From positions 310,001 to 374,000 of the forward strand of contig NZ_JAAZQQ010000002.1 in assembly GCF_012395815.1 (NCBI RefSeq): DNA of 64,000 nucleotides, written 5' to 3'. Position numbers and translations under genes: made by a program. This document shows, piece by piece, positions 29,018-37,195 of the stretch; the first letter of the stretch is position 1; each line of letters starts with the position of its first letter. Below the pieces are notes generated by a model. It was not told the DNA's origin, searched no databases, and saw only the letters and a program-made list of their open reading frames with translations. This DNA comes from Roseicyclus persicicus (GTDB lineage: Bacteria; Pseudomonadota; Alphaproteobacteria; Rhodobacterales; Rhodobacteraceae).

Positions 29018-29044
29018 TTGCGTATTTGGGGAAAGATGAAGCGG
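29018..29044. repeat. Dispersed intergenic repeat, variant R4
   Basis: TTGCGTATTTGGGGAAAGAT plus GAAGCGG, 27 bp, in the 105-bp gap between the binding protein and the first permease. It is identical over 27 bp to 36732-36758. On the opposite strand it reads CATCTTTCCCCAAATACGCA, a variant of the CATCTTTGCTTC/AAATACTCC element. Confidence 0.8.
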
Positions 29045-29099
29045 CAGGAGGGAAGGGCGGGGGCGGGCGCCGGGCCCGCCCCCGTCCGGTCGGGTCAGG

Positions 29100-29819
29100 T
29101 CACCAGGTGGCGGCCTCGGGGCCGAACCACTCGAGGATCAGCGCGTTCAGGGTGCCGTCCTCCTTCATCGCGGTGATCGCCGCGTTGAAGGCGGCCAGCC
29201 GTTCGTCGCCCTCGCGCAGCGCCATGCCGACGCCGCCGCCCAGTTGAACGGGCTCGCCCACGATCATCAGGTCGGCGTCCTCGTCGGCGATTGGCAGCAG
29301 GTAGTCGCCGTCGGCGAAGACCGCGTCGGCCTCGCCGTTGCGCACCGCGGCCACGGTCTCGTCCGGGGTGGCGAACTCGATCAGGGTCGCGCCCGAGGCG
29401 GCGATGTAGCCGGCCTGGATGGTGTTGGTCTGGGCCGCGATCACGCCGCCCGCCAGGTCGGCATCCTCGCTCAGCGCCATGAACAGCGACGAGGCCGGCG
29501 GGATGTAGGGCTGGGTGAAGTCGACGACTTCCTCGCGCTCCTCGGTGATCGACATGCCGGCGATGATGGTGTCGTAGTTGCCCGAGGTCAGGTTCGGGAT
29601 GATCGAATCCCAGTCGTTGGTGACCCATTCGCAGGTCAGCTCGGCGCGGGCGCAGAGCTCGTCGCCGAGCGCGCGCTCGAAGCCGTCGACCTCGCCGTTG
29701 TCATTGATGAAGTTGTACGGAGGGTAGGCGCCCTCCGTGCCCATGCGGACGACATCCTGCGCGGCGGCGGCGCCGGCGGAGATCGCCAGCAGGCTGGCAG
29801 TCAGGATCAGGTATTTCAT
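29100..29819 (-). CDS. Periplasmic amino acid/amine-binding protein of ABC transporter
   Basis: 239 residues. The signal peptide MKYLILTASLLAISAGAAAA is cleaved before QDVV. The mature part is a family 3 binding fold: RMGTEGAYPPYNFINDNGEV, GFERALGDELC, then IAGMSITEEREEVVDFTQPY, the standard signature. One Cys pair (LCARAELTCEW) is present. It captures the substrate for the downstream permeases; ligand residues cannot fix whether it is a polyamine, basic amino acid or other. It is transcribed between the ATPase and permease genes. Confidence 0.92.
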   Translation of the reverse strand: MKYLILTASLLAISAGAAAAQDVVRMGTEGAYPPYNFINDNGEVDGFERALGDELCARAELTCEWVTNDWDSIIPNLTSGNYDTIIAGMSITEEREEVVDFTQPYIPPASSLFMALSEDADLAGGVIAAQTNTIQAGYIAASGATLIEFATPDETVAAVRNGEADAVFADGDYLLPIADEDADLMIVGEPVQLGGGVGMALREGDERLAAFNAAITAMKEDGTLNALILEWFGPEAATW

Positions 29820-29859
29820 CGGTATCTCCCTGGAGTTTTCGGGTGGTCTTGCCTCAGTC

Positions 29860-30636
29860 TCACGCCGCCTGGCTGTGGCTGAGGAACTGTTGCAGGCGCT
29901 CGGAGCTGGGCGCGCCGAACAGCGCGTCGGGCGGGCCCTCCTCCTCGATCTTCCCCTGGTGGAGGAAGATGGTGTGGGTCGACAGGTCGCGCGCCATGCG
30001 CATGTCGTGGGTGACGAGGATCATGGTGCGCCCCTCCTCGGCCAGCGCCCGGATCACGCGCACCACCTCCTGTTCCAGCTCGGGGTCGAGCGCGGAGGTG
30101 GGTTCGTCGAACAGCAGCGCCCGCGGCTCCATGCACAGCGCGCGGGCGATCGCGGCGCGCTGCTGCTGGCCGCCCGACAGCTGCGCCGGCCAGGCATCGC
30201 ATTTCTCGCCGATGCCGACCTTGTCGAGATAGGCGCGGGCGCGGTCCTCGACCTCGGCGCGGTCCTGGCCTAGCACGGTGACGGGGGCCTCCATGACGTT
30301 CTGCAGGATCGTCATGTGGGACCAGAGGTTGAACTGCTGGAACACCATCGACAGGTTGGTGCGGATGCGGCGCACCTGCTCGGCGTCGGCGGGGCGCCGG
30401 TGGTGGCCCGTGCCCTTCCAGTGGACCGGTTCGCCCTCGAAGATGATGTCGCCCTTCTGGCTGTCCTCGAGCAGGTTGGCGCAGCGCAGCAGCGTGGACT
30501 TGCCCGACCCAGACGAGCCGATCAGCGACACCACGTCGCCCGCCCGCGCGGCCAGGTCGACCCCGCGCAGCACCTCCAGCGTGCCGAAACTCTTGTGCAG
30601 GCCGGTGATCTGGATGACCGGCGGTGTGGCAGACAT
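29860..30636 (-). CDS. ABC transporter ATPase, polar amino acid/amine type (HisP-like)
   Basis: 258 residues. Walker A is GSSGSGKST near 40-48, the Q-loop MVFQQFNLWSHMT, the signature LSGGQQQRAAIARAL, Walker B ALLFDEPTSALDPE and the switch His in THDMRMA. GHHRRPADAEQVRRIRTNL is the longer insert found in HisP/ArtP-like proteins. It energises the importer whose other parts follow. As the first gene of the cluster it is probably preceded by the operon promoter. Confidence 0.93.
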   Translation of the reverse strand: MSATPPVIQITGLHKSFGTLEVLRGVDLAARAGDVVSLIGSSGSGKSTLLRCANLLEDSQKGDIIFEGEPVHWKGTGHHRRPADAEQVRRIRTNLSMVFQQFNLWSHMTILQNVMEAPVTVLGQDRAEVEDRARAYLDKVGIGEKCDAWPAQLSGGQQQRAAIARALCMEPRALLFDEPTSALDPELEQEVVRVIRALAEEGRTMILVTHDMRMARDLSTHTIFLHQGKIEEEGPPDALFGAPSSERLQQFLSHSQAA

Positions 30637-30665
30637 GCGGGCCCCGTCCCTGTCTTGGTCTGCGG

Positions 30666-30694
30666 ATTTGTGCCGATGGAACGCGCAAATGCAA
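30666..30694 (-). promoter_or_regulatory. Candidate promoter of the amine-uptake operon
   Basis: Reading the minus strand, TTGCAT (30689-30694) and ACAAAT (30666-30671) are 17 bp apart, about 30 bp before the ATPase start codon. The boxes are only moderate. A small palindrome AATCGC-GG-GCGATT lies further up at 30741-30754, next to the PhnD-like gene stop. Confidence 0.3.
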
Positions 30695-30756
30695 CGGTCT
30701 TGTGCAGGCTGACCTTGGGGAAACGCGCCTGCCGAGGCCGAATCGCGGGCGATTGG

Positions 30757-31482
30757 TCAGGGATTGGGCGGGATCGGGACGGCCCGGTAGGCGTCGGCGC
30801 CGATCTCGACCACGCCGCGCAGCCCCAGCGCGGACAGGGTGGCGGGCGGCAGGGCGGCCAGCGCCTCGGCCAGCGCGGCGCGGATCGGGCCGGGGTCGCG
30901 GGTGGCCGCCGTGACGTAGGGCAGGGCCGGGGTCGGCGCCGTCCGGTCGATCTCGAGGCCCGCGTCGGCGCCGTCGAAGCGCAGGAGCAGGCGCCAGGTC
31001 TGGGCGTCGATGGCGGCCAGGTCGGCGGCGCCCGTCGCCACCGCCCGGGCCGAGGCGGCGTGGCTTCCGGTCAGCGTCACCGGCCCGGGCGCAATGCCCC
31101 GCCCGCCCATCCAGGCGTGCAGCGCCGCCCAGCCCGACTGGCTGAGCGGGTCGTTGACGGCCAGGCGCGGGCGCGGCGGCAGGCGGCCGTCCCGGGCCAG
31201 CACGACGGAATTGTAGTGGCCGGCCGGGCAGCCGGGCAGCGCGAAGTCCGGCGTCGCCACGAGGCTCACGGTCCCGTGCAGCCGGGCGCGGAAGGGCAGG
31301 CCGCAGGTCTGCGCGAAGACGAGGCCGGGGTCGGTCCAGACCGCCCACGGATCGCGGTCGCGGGTCAACGCCTCGGGCGCGTCGATGCCCCGGCGGCGGA
31401 GCGCGTCGCGGATGGCGGCCCAGAGCGCGTCGGTCTCGGCGCGCAACTCGGGGCGGTCGTACATCGGCAGGGCGGCGATCAT
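30757..31482 (-). CDS. PhnD/TauA-like solute-binding-fold protein without signal peptide
   Basis: 241 residues resembling phosphonate/phosphite-type binding proteins: ALPMYDRPELRAETDALWAA, then FAQTCGLPFRARLHGTVSLV, GHYNSVVLARDG, RLAVNDPLSQSGWAALHAWM, and VTLTGSHAASARAVATGAAD. These mark ligand-binding loops of the PhnD family. No signal peptide or lipobox is visible, so it may work in the cytoplasm as a sensor or be mis-started. No phosphonate genes are nearby. It is followed by the TerB-like gene upstream on the same strand, 10 bp apart. Confidence 0.75.
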   Translation of the reverse strand: MIAALPMYDRPELRAETDALWAAIRDALRRRGIDAPEALTRDRDPWAVWTDPGLVFAQTCGLPFRARLHGTVSLVATPDFALPGCPAGHYNSVVLARDGRLPPRPRLAVNDPLSQSGWAALHAWMGGRGIAPGPVTLTGSHAASARAVATGAADLAAIDAQTWRLLLRFDGADAGLEIDRTAPTPALPYVTAATRDPGPIRAALAEALAALPPATLSALGLRGVVEIGADAYRAVPIPPNP

Positions 31483-31492
31483 GGCCGCGCGC

Positions 31493-31942
31493 TCAGTCGC
31501 CGTAATGGGCGTCCTCGACCCGTTTCCGGGCGAGGTTCGAGTCGCGGTCGTTCACGCCCAGCATGGGCGCGATCATCCGCAGGAGCGAATCCTCCTCGCT
31601 GTCGCGCGCGCCGTCGGCCAGCACGATGAACCACAGCGCCTCGATGACATGGACGCGGTCCTCGTAAGGGACGCTGTCCTTGATCGCGCGGGTGAAGCGG
31701 ACGGTGTCGGGCGCCTCGGCCTCGAGCCGTTCGGATTCGGCCCGCAGCGCGGCGGCCTCGGCGTCGGACAGGCCGTAGCGGTGGGCAAGCACGCGGTCGA
31801 TCTGGGCCTGCTCGATGCCGGCATAATCGCCGTCCGAGCGGGCGATGCGGACCAGCAGCGCGCCGAGCGCCAGCCGGGCGTCGTCGTAGGGCAGGGGTTC
31901 GGGGTCGGGCGCCGTGAGGCGGCGGAGGAGGTCGCTGAACAT
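31493..31942 (-). CDS. TerB-like (tellurite resistance/COG4103) protein
   Basis: 149 residues, nearly all helical, with the TerB-domain pattern ALGALLVRIARSDGDYAGIE, then QIDRVLAHRYGLSDAEA and a matching second half DSVPYEDRVHVIEALWFIVL, ADGARDSEEDSLLRMIAPML. The acidic loops (DGDYAGIE, DGARDSEED) are the metal-binding type of TerB. The function is unknown in single-gene relatives, and no ter operon is present. The start MFSDLLRRL was chosen where GGAGG-like bases precede it. Confidence 0.78.
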   Translation of the reverse strand: MFSDLLRRLTAPDPEPLPYDDARLALGALLVRIARSDGDYAGIEQAQIDRVLAHRYGLSDAEAAALRAESERLEAEAPDTVRFTRAIKDSVPYEDRVHVIEALWFIVLADGARDSEEDSLLRMIAPMLGVNDRDSNLARKRVEDAHYGD

Positions 31943-31986
31943 GGGGTCCGATATAGGATGGCCGGGGCGGGGTGGAAAGCGCGGGC

Positions 31987-32853
31987 TCAGGGGATGCGGA
32001 TCGTCCCCTCGGCGATCTTCACCGCCGACCCCGCGACGCGGATCGCGGCGATCGCGCCGGCGTCGACGTCGACGGTCAGGCGCAGGTCCGACGGGCGGCC
32101 CATCTCGACGCCCTGTCGCAGCCGCAGCGTGGTGGTGCCGCCGGGCAGCGCCCCGTTGGCCAGCAGCTGCCCCGCGAGGATCGCGGTGGCCGATCCTGTG
32201 GCCGGGTCCTCGGGGATGCCGGCGGTGGGTGAGAACATGCGCGACCGGATGCCTTCGGGCGTGGCGGTGTAGAGATAGGCGCTGTCGACCCGCGCCGCGG
32301 CCATCAGTTCGGACCAGACGGGCTCGATGGGGCGGGCGGCGGCCAGCGTGTCCAGGTCGGTGACGGGGACGTAGAGGAAGGCCGGGCCGCCCTGCCAGAC
32401 GCCGGGGTCGTGCGGGCCGATGCGGGCCGGGGTCAGGTCGAGCGCGGCGGCGATCAGCGCGTGGGGCGGTACGGGGGCGTGGCGGACGGGAAGCCTCGGG
32501 GCGGTGAACTCGGCCAGCGTCGCGCCGCCGTCGCGGGTGATGGTGACGGGCACGAGGCCCGCGACCTCCTCCAGCGTGATCTCGCTGGCCGTGTCGCCGG
32601 CGAGGTGGAGGGCGCAGCCGATGGTCGGGTGGCCGGCGAAGGGGATTTCCGCCGTGGGAAAGAAGATGCGCACCTTGGCGGTGTGGGCCGGGTCGTCCGG
32701 GGGCTGGACGAAGATCGTTTCCGACAGGTTGAACTGTCGGGCCAGGGTCTGCATCTGCGCCGTCGTCAGGCCGCCCGCGCCCTCGACGATGGCGAGCGGG
32801 TTGCCGGTGAAGGGCGTCGTGGTGAACACGTCGTAGATGTGGAAGCGAAGCAT
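31987..32853 (-). CDS. PhzF-family isomerase/epimerase
   Basis: 288-residue diaminopimelate-epimerase-fold protein of the PhzF family. Glu45 (FNLSETIF) matches the catalytic glutamate of PhzF, with His75 in PFAGHPTIG and Asp in [10 protein letters not shown]. The N-terminal start [19 protein letters not shown] is typical. The family includes phenazine enzymes, but single genes like this usually have unknown substrates. No phenazine genes are seen. The ATG at 32853 begins a gene divergent from the ivd operon, with palindrome array F in the shared gap. Confidence 0.88.
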   Translation of the reverse strand: MLRFHIYDVFTTTPFTGNPLAIVEGAGGLTTAQMQTLARQFNLSETIFVQPPDDPAHTAKVRIFFPTAEIPFAGHPTIGCALHLAGDTASEITLEEVAGLVPVTITRDGGATLAEFTAPRLPVRHAPVPPHALIAAALDLTPARIGPHDPGVWQGGPAFLYVPVTDLDTLAAARPIEPVWSELMAAARVDSAYLYTATPEGIRSRMFSPTAGIPEDPATGSATAILAGQLLANGALPGGTTTLRLRQGVEMGRPSDLRLTVDVDAGAIAAIRVAGSAVKIAEGTIRIP

Positions 32854-32916
32854 GGCGCGGTCCCTGCCGTGGGTCGGGGCCGAGGGGACCACCGCGGGGC
32901 GGCGGTGGCAAGGGGG

Positions 32917-32983
32917 CGTTTTCCTGCGGGAAAACGATGGCGCGAAGCCGCAGCTTCGCGGGACGGAAAACTGCGGTTTTCCG
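32917..32983. repeat. Palindrome array F (three hairpins) in a divergent gap
   Basis: P1 is 32917-32936 (CGTTTTCC and complement), P2 32941-32960 (CGCGAAGC and complement) and P3 32964-32983 (CGGAAAAC and complement), each with a 4-base centre. The centres lie 24 and 23 bp apart. The array lies between PhzF (minus) and ivd (plus), 20 bp upstream of the ivd -35 box, so it is upstream of both genes and cannot be a plain terminator for either. Confidence 0.85.
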
Positions 32984-33002
32984 CAACCGGCCCGCGAATC
33001 CT

Positions 33003-33031
33003 TTGACAGCCCGGCGCCCGCGCGGTATGAA
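33003..33031 (+). promoter_or_regulatory. Sigma-70 promoter of the leucine-degradation operon
   Basis: TTGACA (33003-33008) and TATGAA (33026-33031) are separated by 17 bp, a near-consensus promoter and the best in the window. Transcription should begin near 33038, about 30 bp before the ivd ATG. The -10 box is overlapped by the palindromic operator at 33030-33049. Confidence 0.78.
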
Positions 33032-33049
33032 TTGAACAAGCGTTCAATT
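33030..33049. promoter_or_regulatory. TetR-type palindromic operator over the ivd promoter
   Basis: AATTGAAC-AAGC-GTTCAATT: perfect 8-bp arms around a 4-bp spacer. It covers the -10 box and the likely start point, so a bound protein would block transcription. The shape fits TetR-family regulators of acyl-CoA and branched-chain amino acid catabolism. No such regulator gene is adjacent in the window. Confidence 0.75.
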
Positions 33050-33067
33050 AACGGGAGGGTTGGCGCC

Positions 33068-34231
33068 ATGTTTCTCGGTTCGATGACCTTCGACCTGGGC
33101 GACGAGGTCAATGCGCTGCGCGAGATGGTGCACCGCTGGGCGCAGGAGCGGGTGAAGCCGCTGGCCGCCGAGACCGACCAGACCAACCAGTTCCCCAACC
33201 AGCTGTGGCGCGAGATGGGGGAGCTCGGGCTTCTCGGCATCACGGTGGATGAAGAGTATGGCGGGGCCGGCATGGGCTACCTCGCCCATATCGTCGCGGT
33301 GGAGGAAATCAGCCGCTGCTCGGCCTCGATCGGGCTCAGCTACGGGGCGCACTCCAACCTCTGCGTGAACCAGATCAAGCTGAACGGCACGGCGGAGCAG
33401 AAGGCGAAATACCTGCCCGGGCTGATCTCGGGCGAGCATGTCGGCGCGCTGGCCATGTCCGAGGCGGGCGCGGGGTCGGACGTGGTGGGCATGAAGCTGC
33501 GGGCCGAGAAACGGAACGACCGCTACGTCCTGAACGGCACGAAATACTGGATCACCAACGGGCCGGACGCCGACACGCTGGTCGTCTATGCCAAGACCGA
33601 CCCCGAGGCGGGATCGAAGGGGATCACCGCCTTCCTGATCGAGAAGACGATGAAGGGCTTCTCCACCTCGCCGCATTTCGACAAGCTCGGGATGCGCGGG
33701 TCGAACACGGCGGAACTGATCTTCGACGACGTCGAGGTGCCGTTCGAGAACGTGCTGGGCGAGGAGGGCAAGGGCGTGCGCGTGCTGATGTCGGGCCTCG
33801 ACTACGAGCGCGTGGTGCTGTCGGGGGTCAACATCGGGATCATGGCGGGCTGCCTCGACGAGGTGATGCCCTACATGCGCGACCGCCACCAGTTCGGCCA
33901 GCCGATCGGGAATTTCCAGCTGATGCAGGGCAAGATCGCGGACATGTACACCGCGATGAACTCGGCCCGCGCCTATGCCTACGAGGTCGCCAAGGCCTGC
34001 GACCGGGGCGAGGTGACGCGGGCGGACGCGGCGGCCTGCGTGCTCTACGCCTCCGAGGAGGGGATGAAGGTCGCCCACCAGGCGGTGCAGGCGATGGGCG
34101 GCGCGGGGTTCCTGGCCGACGCGCCGGTGGCCCGCATGTTCCGCGACGCCAAGCTGATGGAGATCGGCGCCGGCACGTCGGAGATCCGGCGGATGCTGGT
34201 CGGGCGCGAACTGATGGCGGCGATGGGGTGA
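33068..34231 (+). CDS. ivd: Isovaleryl-CoA dehydrogenase
   Basis: FAD acyl-CoA dehydrogenase that turns isovaleryl-CoA into 3-methylcrotonyl-CoA, the first committed step of leucine breakdown after transamination and decarboxylation. 387 residues. Glu247 in [12 protein letters not shown] is at the position of the catalytic base special to isovaleryl-CoA dehydrogenases (other family members place it later). [36 protein letters not shown] and the C-terminal [17 protein letters not shown] are present. First gene of the operon; GGGAGGG precedes the ATG at 33068. Confidence 0.95.
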   Translation: MFLGSMTFDLGDEVNALREMVHRWAQERVKPLAAETDQTNQFPNQLWREMGELGLLGITVDEEYGGAGMGYLAHIVAVEEISRCSASIGLSYGAHSNLCVNQIKLNGTAEQKAKYLPGLISGEHVGALAMSEAGAGSDVVGMKLRAEKRNDRYVLNGTKYWITNGPDADTLVVYAKTDPEAGSKGITAFLIEKTMKGFSTSPHFDKLGMRGSNTAELIFDDVEVPFENVLGEEGKGVRVLMSGLDYERVVLSGVNIGIMAGCLDEVMPYMRDRHQFGQPIGNFQLMQGKIADMYTAMNSARAYAYEVAKACDRGEVTRADAAACVLYASEEGMKVAHQAVQAMGGAGFLADAPVARMFRDAKLMEIGAGTSEIRRMLVGRELMAAMG

Positions 34232-34237
34232 GGGGCG

Positions 34238-34522
34238 ATGCGGCGCGGGCTGATCCTGCCGCTTGCGGGGCTGGTGACCGCCGCGGGGGCCTTCGGGCTC
34301 TGGCAGGGGCTGCGGGCCGTGCCGCCGACCGAGACCGAGATCATCCTGGCCGCGGCGGCCCGCTACGTCGCCGAGACCGGCGGGGCCGCGACCGACTGCG
34401 CGGGGCGGCCCGCGGCGGTCGAGGGGGTGCGGCTGGTGGTGACCTGCGGCGCGGACTGGGCGCTGGCGGTGGACCTGTGGGGGCGGCCGGTGGCGCTGCC
34501 CGGCGCGGGGCCGCGGACATGA
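34238..34522 (+). CDS. Unknown small exported/anchored protein
   Basis: 94 residues with an N-terminal hydrophobic segment (MRRGLILPLAGLVTAAGAFGLW) that may be a signal peptide or anchor. The mature part has two Cys (ATDCAGRP and VVTCGADW) that could pair in the periplasm. No family recognised. It begins 6 bp after ivd, and its stop overlaps the next ATG (ATGA). It is probably a passenger of the leucine operon of unknown role. Confidence 0.65.
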   Translation: MRRGLILPLAGLVTAAGAFGLWQGLRAVPPTETEIILAAAARYVAETGGAATDCAGRPAAVEGVRLVVTCGADWALAVDLWGRPVALPGAGPRT

Positions 34523-35103
34523 GGGCGGCGGCGCTCATCGCGCTTGCGCTCTTCGCCGCGCCGGCGGGGGCCGGGGCGCTGGAGGGGTTCGACACCTGCT
34601 TCGCCCGCGCCATCGCGCATTTCGAGATGGAGGCGGCGCGGCTCGGCACCGCGGGCTTGGTCGAGGATTTCGAGCTGGTCACGCGCGACCGGGTGCACCA
34701 CTGCGGCTCGCTCGCCATCGTCGCCTGCGACCGGGGCCCGGAGCCGCAGGCCTGCCAGCGCCGGCTCGCCGCCGCGCAGCTGGCGCTGCGCGACCGGGTG
34801 CTGGCCGGGCTGCCCGCGCCGGAGGACGTGACCGCGGCCGCGCCCTTCGGCGCCGCGCTCTACCCCCGGCTCTGGGCGGTGGCGCGGGGCGCCTCGGCCG
34901 GGGACGACTGCGCGGGGGCCGAGGACCCGGTGGCGGCCTGGTGCGAGACGCACGAGGCGCGGCTGCAGCTGACCGAGGCGGTGGCCGCCTGGCAGGTCGC
35001 GCGGCTGATCGGGATGGCCGCGCCGGCGGTGGCGCTGGGCTCGGTCGACAGCGCGATGCCCTTTGAGCCGGTGCCCCGGCCGGGGCGGGAGGAGGACGAA
35101 TGA
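34519..35103 (+). CDS. Unknown cysteine-rich exported protein
   Basis: 194 residues. Residues 1-20 ([20 protein letters not shown]) form a signal peptide. The mature part has seven Cys ([44 protein letters not shown]), suggesting disulfides in the periplasm, and is otherwise helical. No family recognised. It lies between and overlaps both the 34238 gene and mccB by ATGA, so it is translated with the leucine genes. Why a secreted protein should belong there is not clear. Confidence 0.7.
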   Translation: MRAAALIALALFAAPAGAGALEGFDTCFARAIAHFEMEAARLGTAGLVEDFELVTRDRVHHCGSLAIVACDRGPEPQACQRRLAAAQLALRDRVLAGLPAPEDVTAAAPFGAALYPRLWAVARGASAGDDCAGAEDPVAAWCETHEARLQLTEAVAAWQVARLIGMAAPAVALGSVDSAMPFEPVPRPGREEDE

Positions 35104-36710
35104 GGCTGACATCGCAGCTGGTGGCCGGGTCGGAGGAGGCGCGCGCCAACCGCGCCGCGCATCTCGCGGCGCTGGCCGAGATCGAGGCGGCCGCGGCGCT
35201 GGCCGCAGCGGGGGGCGGCGACAAGGCGCGCGAGCGGCATGTGAGCCGCGGCAAGATGTTGCCGCGGGACCGGGTGGCGGGGCTGCTCGACCCCGGCTCG
35301 CCCTTCCTCGAGGTCGGCGCGACGGCCGGGCACGGCCTGTACGACGGCGCGGCGCCCTGCGGCGGCGTGATCGCGGGGGTGGGGCTCGTCGAAGGCCGGC
35401 AGGTGATGGTCGTCTGCAACGACGCGACGGTGAAGGGCGGTACCTACTACCCGGTGACGGTCAAGAAGCACCTGCGCGCCCAGGAGATCGCCGAGGAGTG
35501 CCGGCTGCCCTGCGTCTACCTGGTCGACTCGGGCGGCGCCAACCTGCCGAACCAGGACGAGGTGTTCCCCGACCGCGACCATTTCGGGCGCATCTTCTAC
35601 AACCAGGCGCGGATGAGCGCGGCCGGCATCGCGCAGATCGCGGTGGTGATGGGCTCCTGCACCGCCGGGGGCGCCTATGTGCCGGCCATGTCGGACGTGA
35701 CCATCATCGTGAAGGAGCAGGGGACGATCTTCCTCGCCGGGCCGCCGCTGGTGAAGGCGGCGACGGGCGAGGTGGTGAGCGCCGAGGAGCTGGGCGGCGG
35801 CGACGTGCACACGCGGCTGTCGGGCGTGGCGGATTACCTGGCCGAGGACGATGGGCATGCGCTGGCCCTGGCGCGGCGGGCGGTGCGGTCGCTGGGGGCG
35901 GGGGCCGGGCTGAAGCCCGGCCTACCGGGTTTGGGTGGGCGTGCGCCGGCCTACGACCCCGACGAGCTGTTCGACGTGGTGCCGGCGCGGCTGACGACGC
36001 CCTACGACATCCGCGAGGTGATCGCGCGGATCGTGGACGACAGCTGGTTCGACGAGTTCAAGCCGCGCTTCGGCGAGACCATCGTGACGGGCTTCGCGCA
36101 GGTCATGGGGATGGACGTGGGGATCGTGGCGAACAACGGCGTCCTGTTCTCCGAGTCGGCGCAGAAGGCCGCGCATTTCGTGCAGCTGTGTTCGCAGCGC
36201 CGGATCCCGTTGGTGTTCCTGCAGAACATCACCGGCTTCATGGTGGGCCGGAAATACGAGAACGAGGGCATCGCCCGGCACGGCGCCAAGATGGTGACGG
36301 CGGTGGCGACGACCGCGGTGCCGAAGATCACCATGCTGGTCGGCGGCAGCTTCGGCGCGGGGAACTACGGGATGGCGGGCCGGGCCTACAGCCCGCGGTT
36401 CCTGTGGACCTGGCCCAATTCGCGGATCTCCGTCATGGGCGGCGCGCAGGCGGCGGGCGTGCTGGCCACCGTCAGGCGCGAGGCGATGGAGCGGGCCGGG
36501 CAGGACTGGTCGGCCGAGGCCGAGGCCGAGTTCAAGCGGCCCACGATCGAGATGTTCGAGCGGCAGTCGCACCCGCTCTATGCCTCGGCGCGGCTCTGGG
36601 ACGACGGGGTGGTGGACCCGCGCAAGTCGCGCGAGGTGCTGGCCCTGTCGCTGGCCGCCGCGCTGAACGCGCCGATCGACGAGACGCGGTTCGGCCTGTT
36701 CCGGATGTAG
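35100..36710 (+). CDS. mccB: Methylcrotonoyl-CoA carboxylase, carboxyltransferase (beta) subunit
   Basis: Transfers CO2 from biotin to 3-methylcrotonyl-CoA, giving 3-methylglutaconyl-CoA. 536 residues, the MCC-beta length, with the crotonase-like halves: [20 protein letters not shown] and [20 protein letters not shown] in the N-half, then [40 protein letters not shown] and [20 protein letters not shown]. These are typical of MCC rather than propionyl-CoA carboxylase. It overlaps the upstream exported protein by ATGA. The biotin subunit mccA follows after an ASCH gene. Confidence 0.95.
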   Translation: MRLTSQLVAGSEEARANRAAHLAALAEIEAAAALAAAGGGDKARERHVSRGKMLPRDRVAGLLDPGSPFLEVGATAGHGLYDGAAPCGGVIAGVGLVEGRQVMVVCNDATVKGGTYYPVTVKKHLRAQEIAEECRLPCVYLVDSGGANLPNQDEVFPDRDHFGRIFYNQARMSAAGIAQIAVVMGSCTAGGAYVPAMSDVTIIVKEQGTIFLAGPPLVKAATGEVVSAEELGGGDVHTRLSGVADYLAEDDGHALALARRAVRSLGAGAGLKPGLPGLGGRAPAYDPDELFDVVPARLTTPYDIREVIARIVDDSWFDEFKPRFGETIVTGFAQVMGMDVGIVANNGVLFSESAQKAAHFVQLCSQRRIPLVFLQNITGFMVGRKYENEGIARHGAKMVTAVATTAVPKITMLVGGSFGAGNYGMAGRAYSPRFLWTWPNSRISVMGGAQAAGVLATVRREAMERAGQDWSAEAEAEFKRPTIEMFERQSHPLYASARLWDDGVVDPRKSREVLALSLAAALNAPIDETRFGLFRM

Positions 36711-36730
36711 GCGCGGGGCGGCGGGCCGGG

Positions 36731-36758
36731 TTTGCGTATTTGGGGAAAGATGAAGCGG
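36731..36758. repeat. Dispersed intergenic repeat, variant R5
   Basis: TTTGCGTATTTGGGGAAAGA plus TGAAGCGG. 36732-36758 is identical over 27 bp to 29018-29044. Here it ends at, and supplies an in-frame ATG for, the start of the ASCH gene. It lies 20 bp after the mccB stop. Confidence 0.8.
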
Positions 36759-37172
36759 ATGGGTCAGAGTCTGGATGAGCTGCGGGCGCGCTACCCCGGC
36801 GCGGTCGCCTACCGCTTCGGGGCGAGCCCCGAGGGGTCGGCGGCGCTGCTGGCGCTTGTGCGGGCGGGCAGGAAACGGGCGACCTGCCTCGCCGAGGCGG
36901 AGGTCGAGGCGGGCGAGGCGCCGCCCGTGGTCGGGCGCTGCGACATCGCGGTGGATTTCGAGGGCGTGCCGCAGCTGGTGACGCGGACGCTGGAGCTGCG
37001 CCGGGTGCGGTTCTGCGACATGACCGAGGAGATGGCGCTGGTCGAGGGCGAGGACGAGGACCTTGCCGGCTGGCGCGAGGGTCACGAGCGGTATTACCGG
37101 CGCGCGGGGATCTTCCATCCCGAGATGGGGCTGATCTGGGAGCGCTTCGAGCTGGTGGAGGACCTGGCGTGA
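36759..37172 (+). CDS. ASCH-domain protein
   Basis: 137 residues from ATG 36759 (140 from ATG 36750, which lies inside repeat R5). The ASCH beta-barrel resembles PUA domains and is thought to bind RNA or modified nucleotides. Visible are AYRFGASPEGSAALLALVRA, GRKRATCLAEAEVEAGEAPP, CDIAVDFEGVPQLVTRTLEL and EGHERYYRRAGIFHPEMGLI. It sits between the two carboxylase subunit genes, and its stop is close to the mccA start. The link to leucine breakdown is unexplained. Confidence 0.82.
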   Translation: MGQSLDELRARYPGAVAYRFGASPEGSAALLALVRAGRKRATCLAEAEVEAGEAPPVVGRCDIAVDFEGVPQLVTRTLELRRVRFCDMTEEMALVEGEDEDLAGWREGHERYYRRAGIFHPEMGLIWERFELVEDLA

Positions 37173-37195
37173 CCGGCCGGGCGGGGGAGGGGCGC

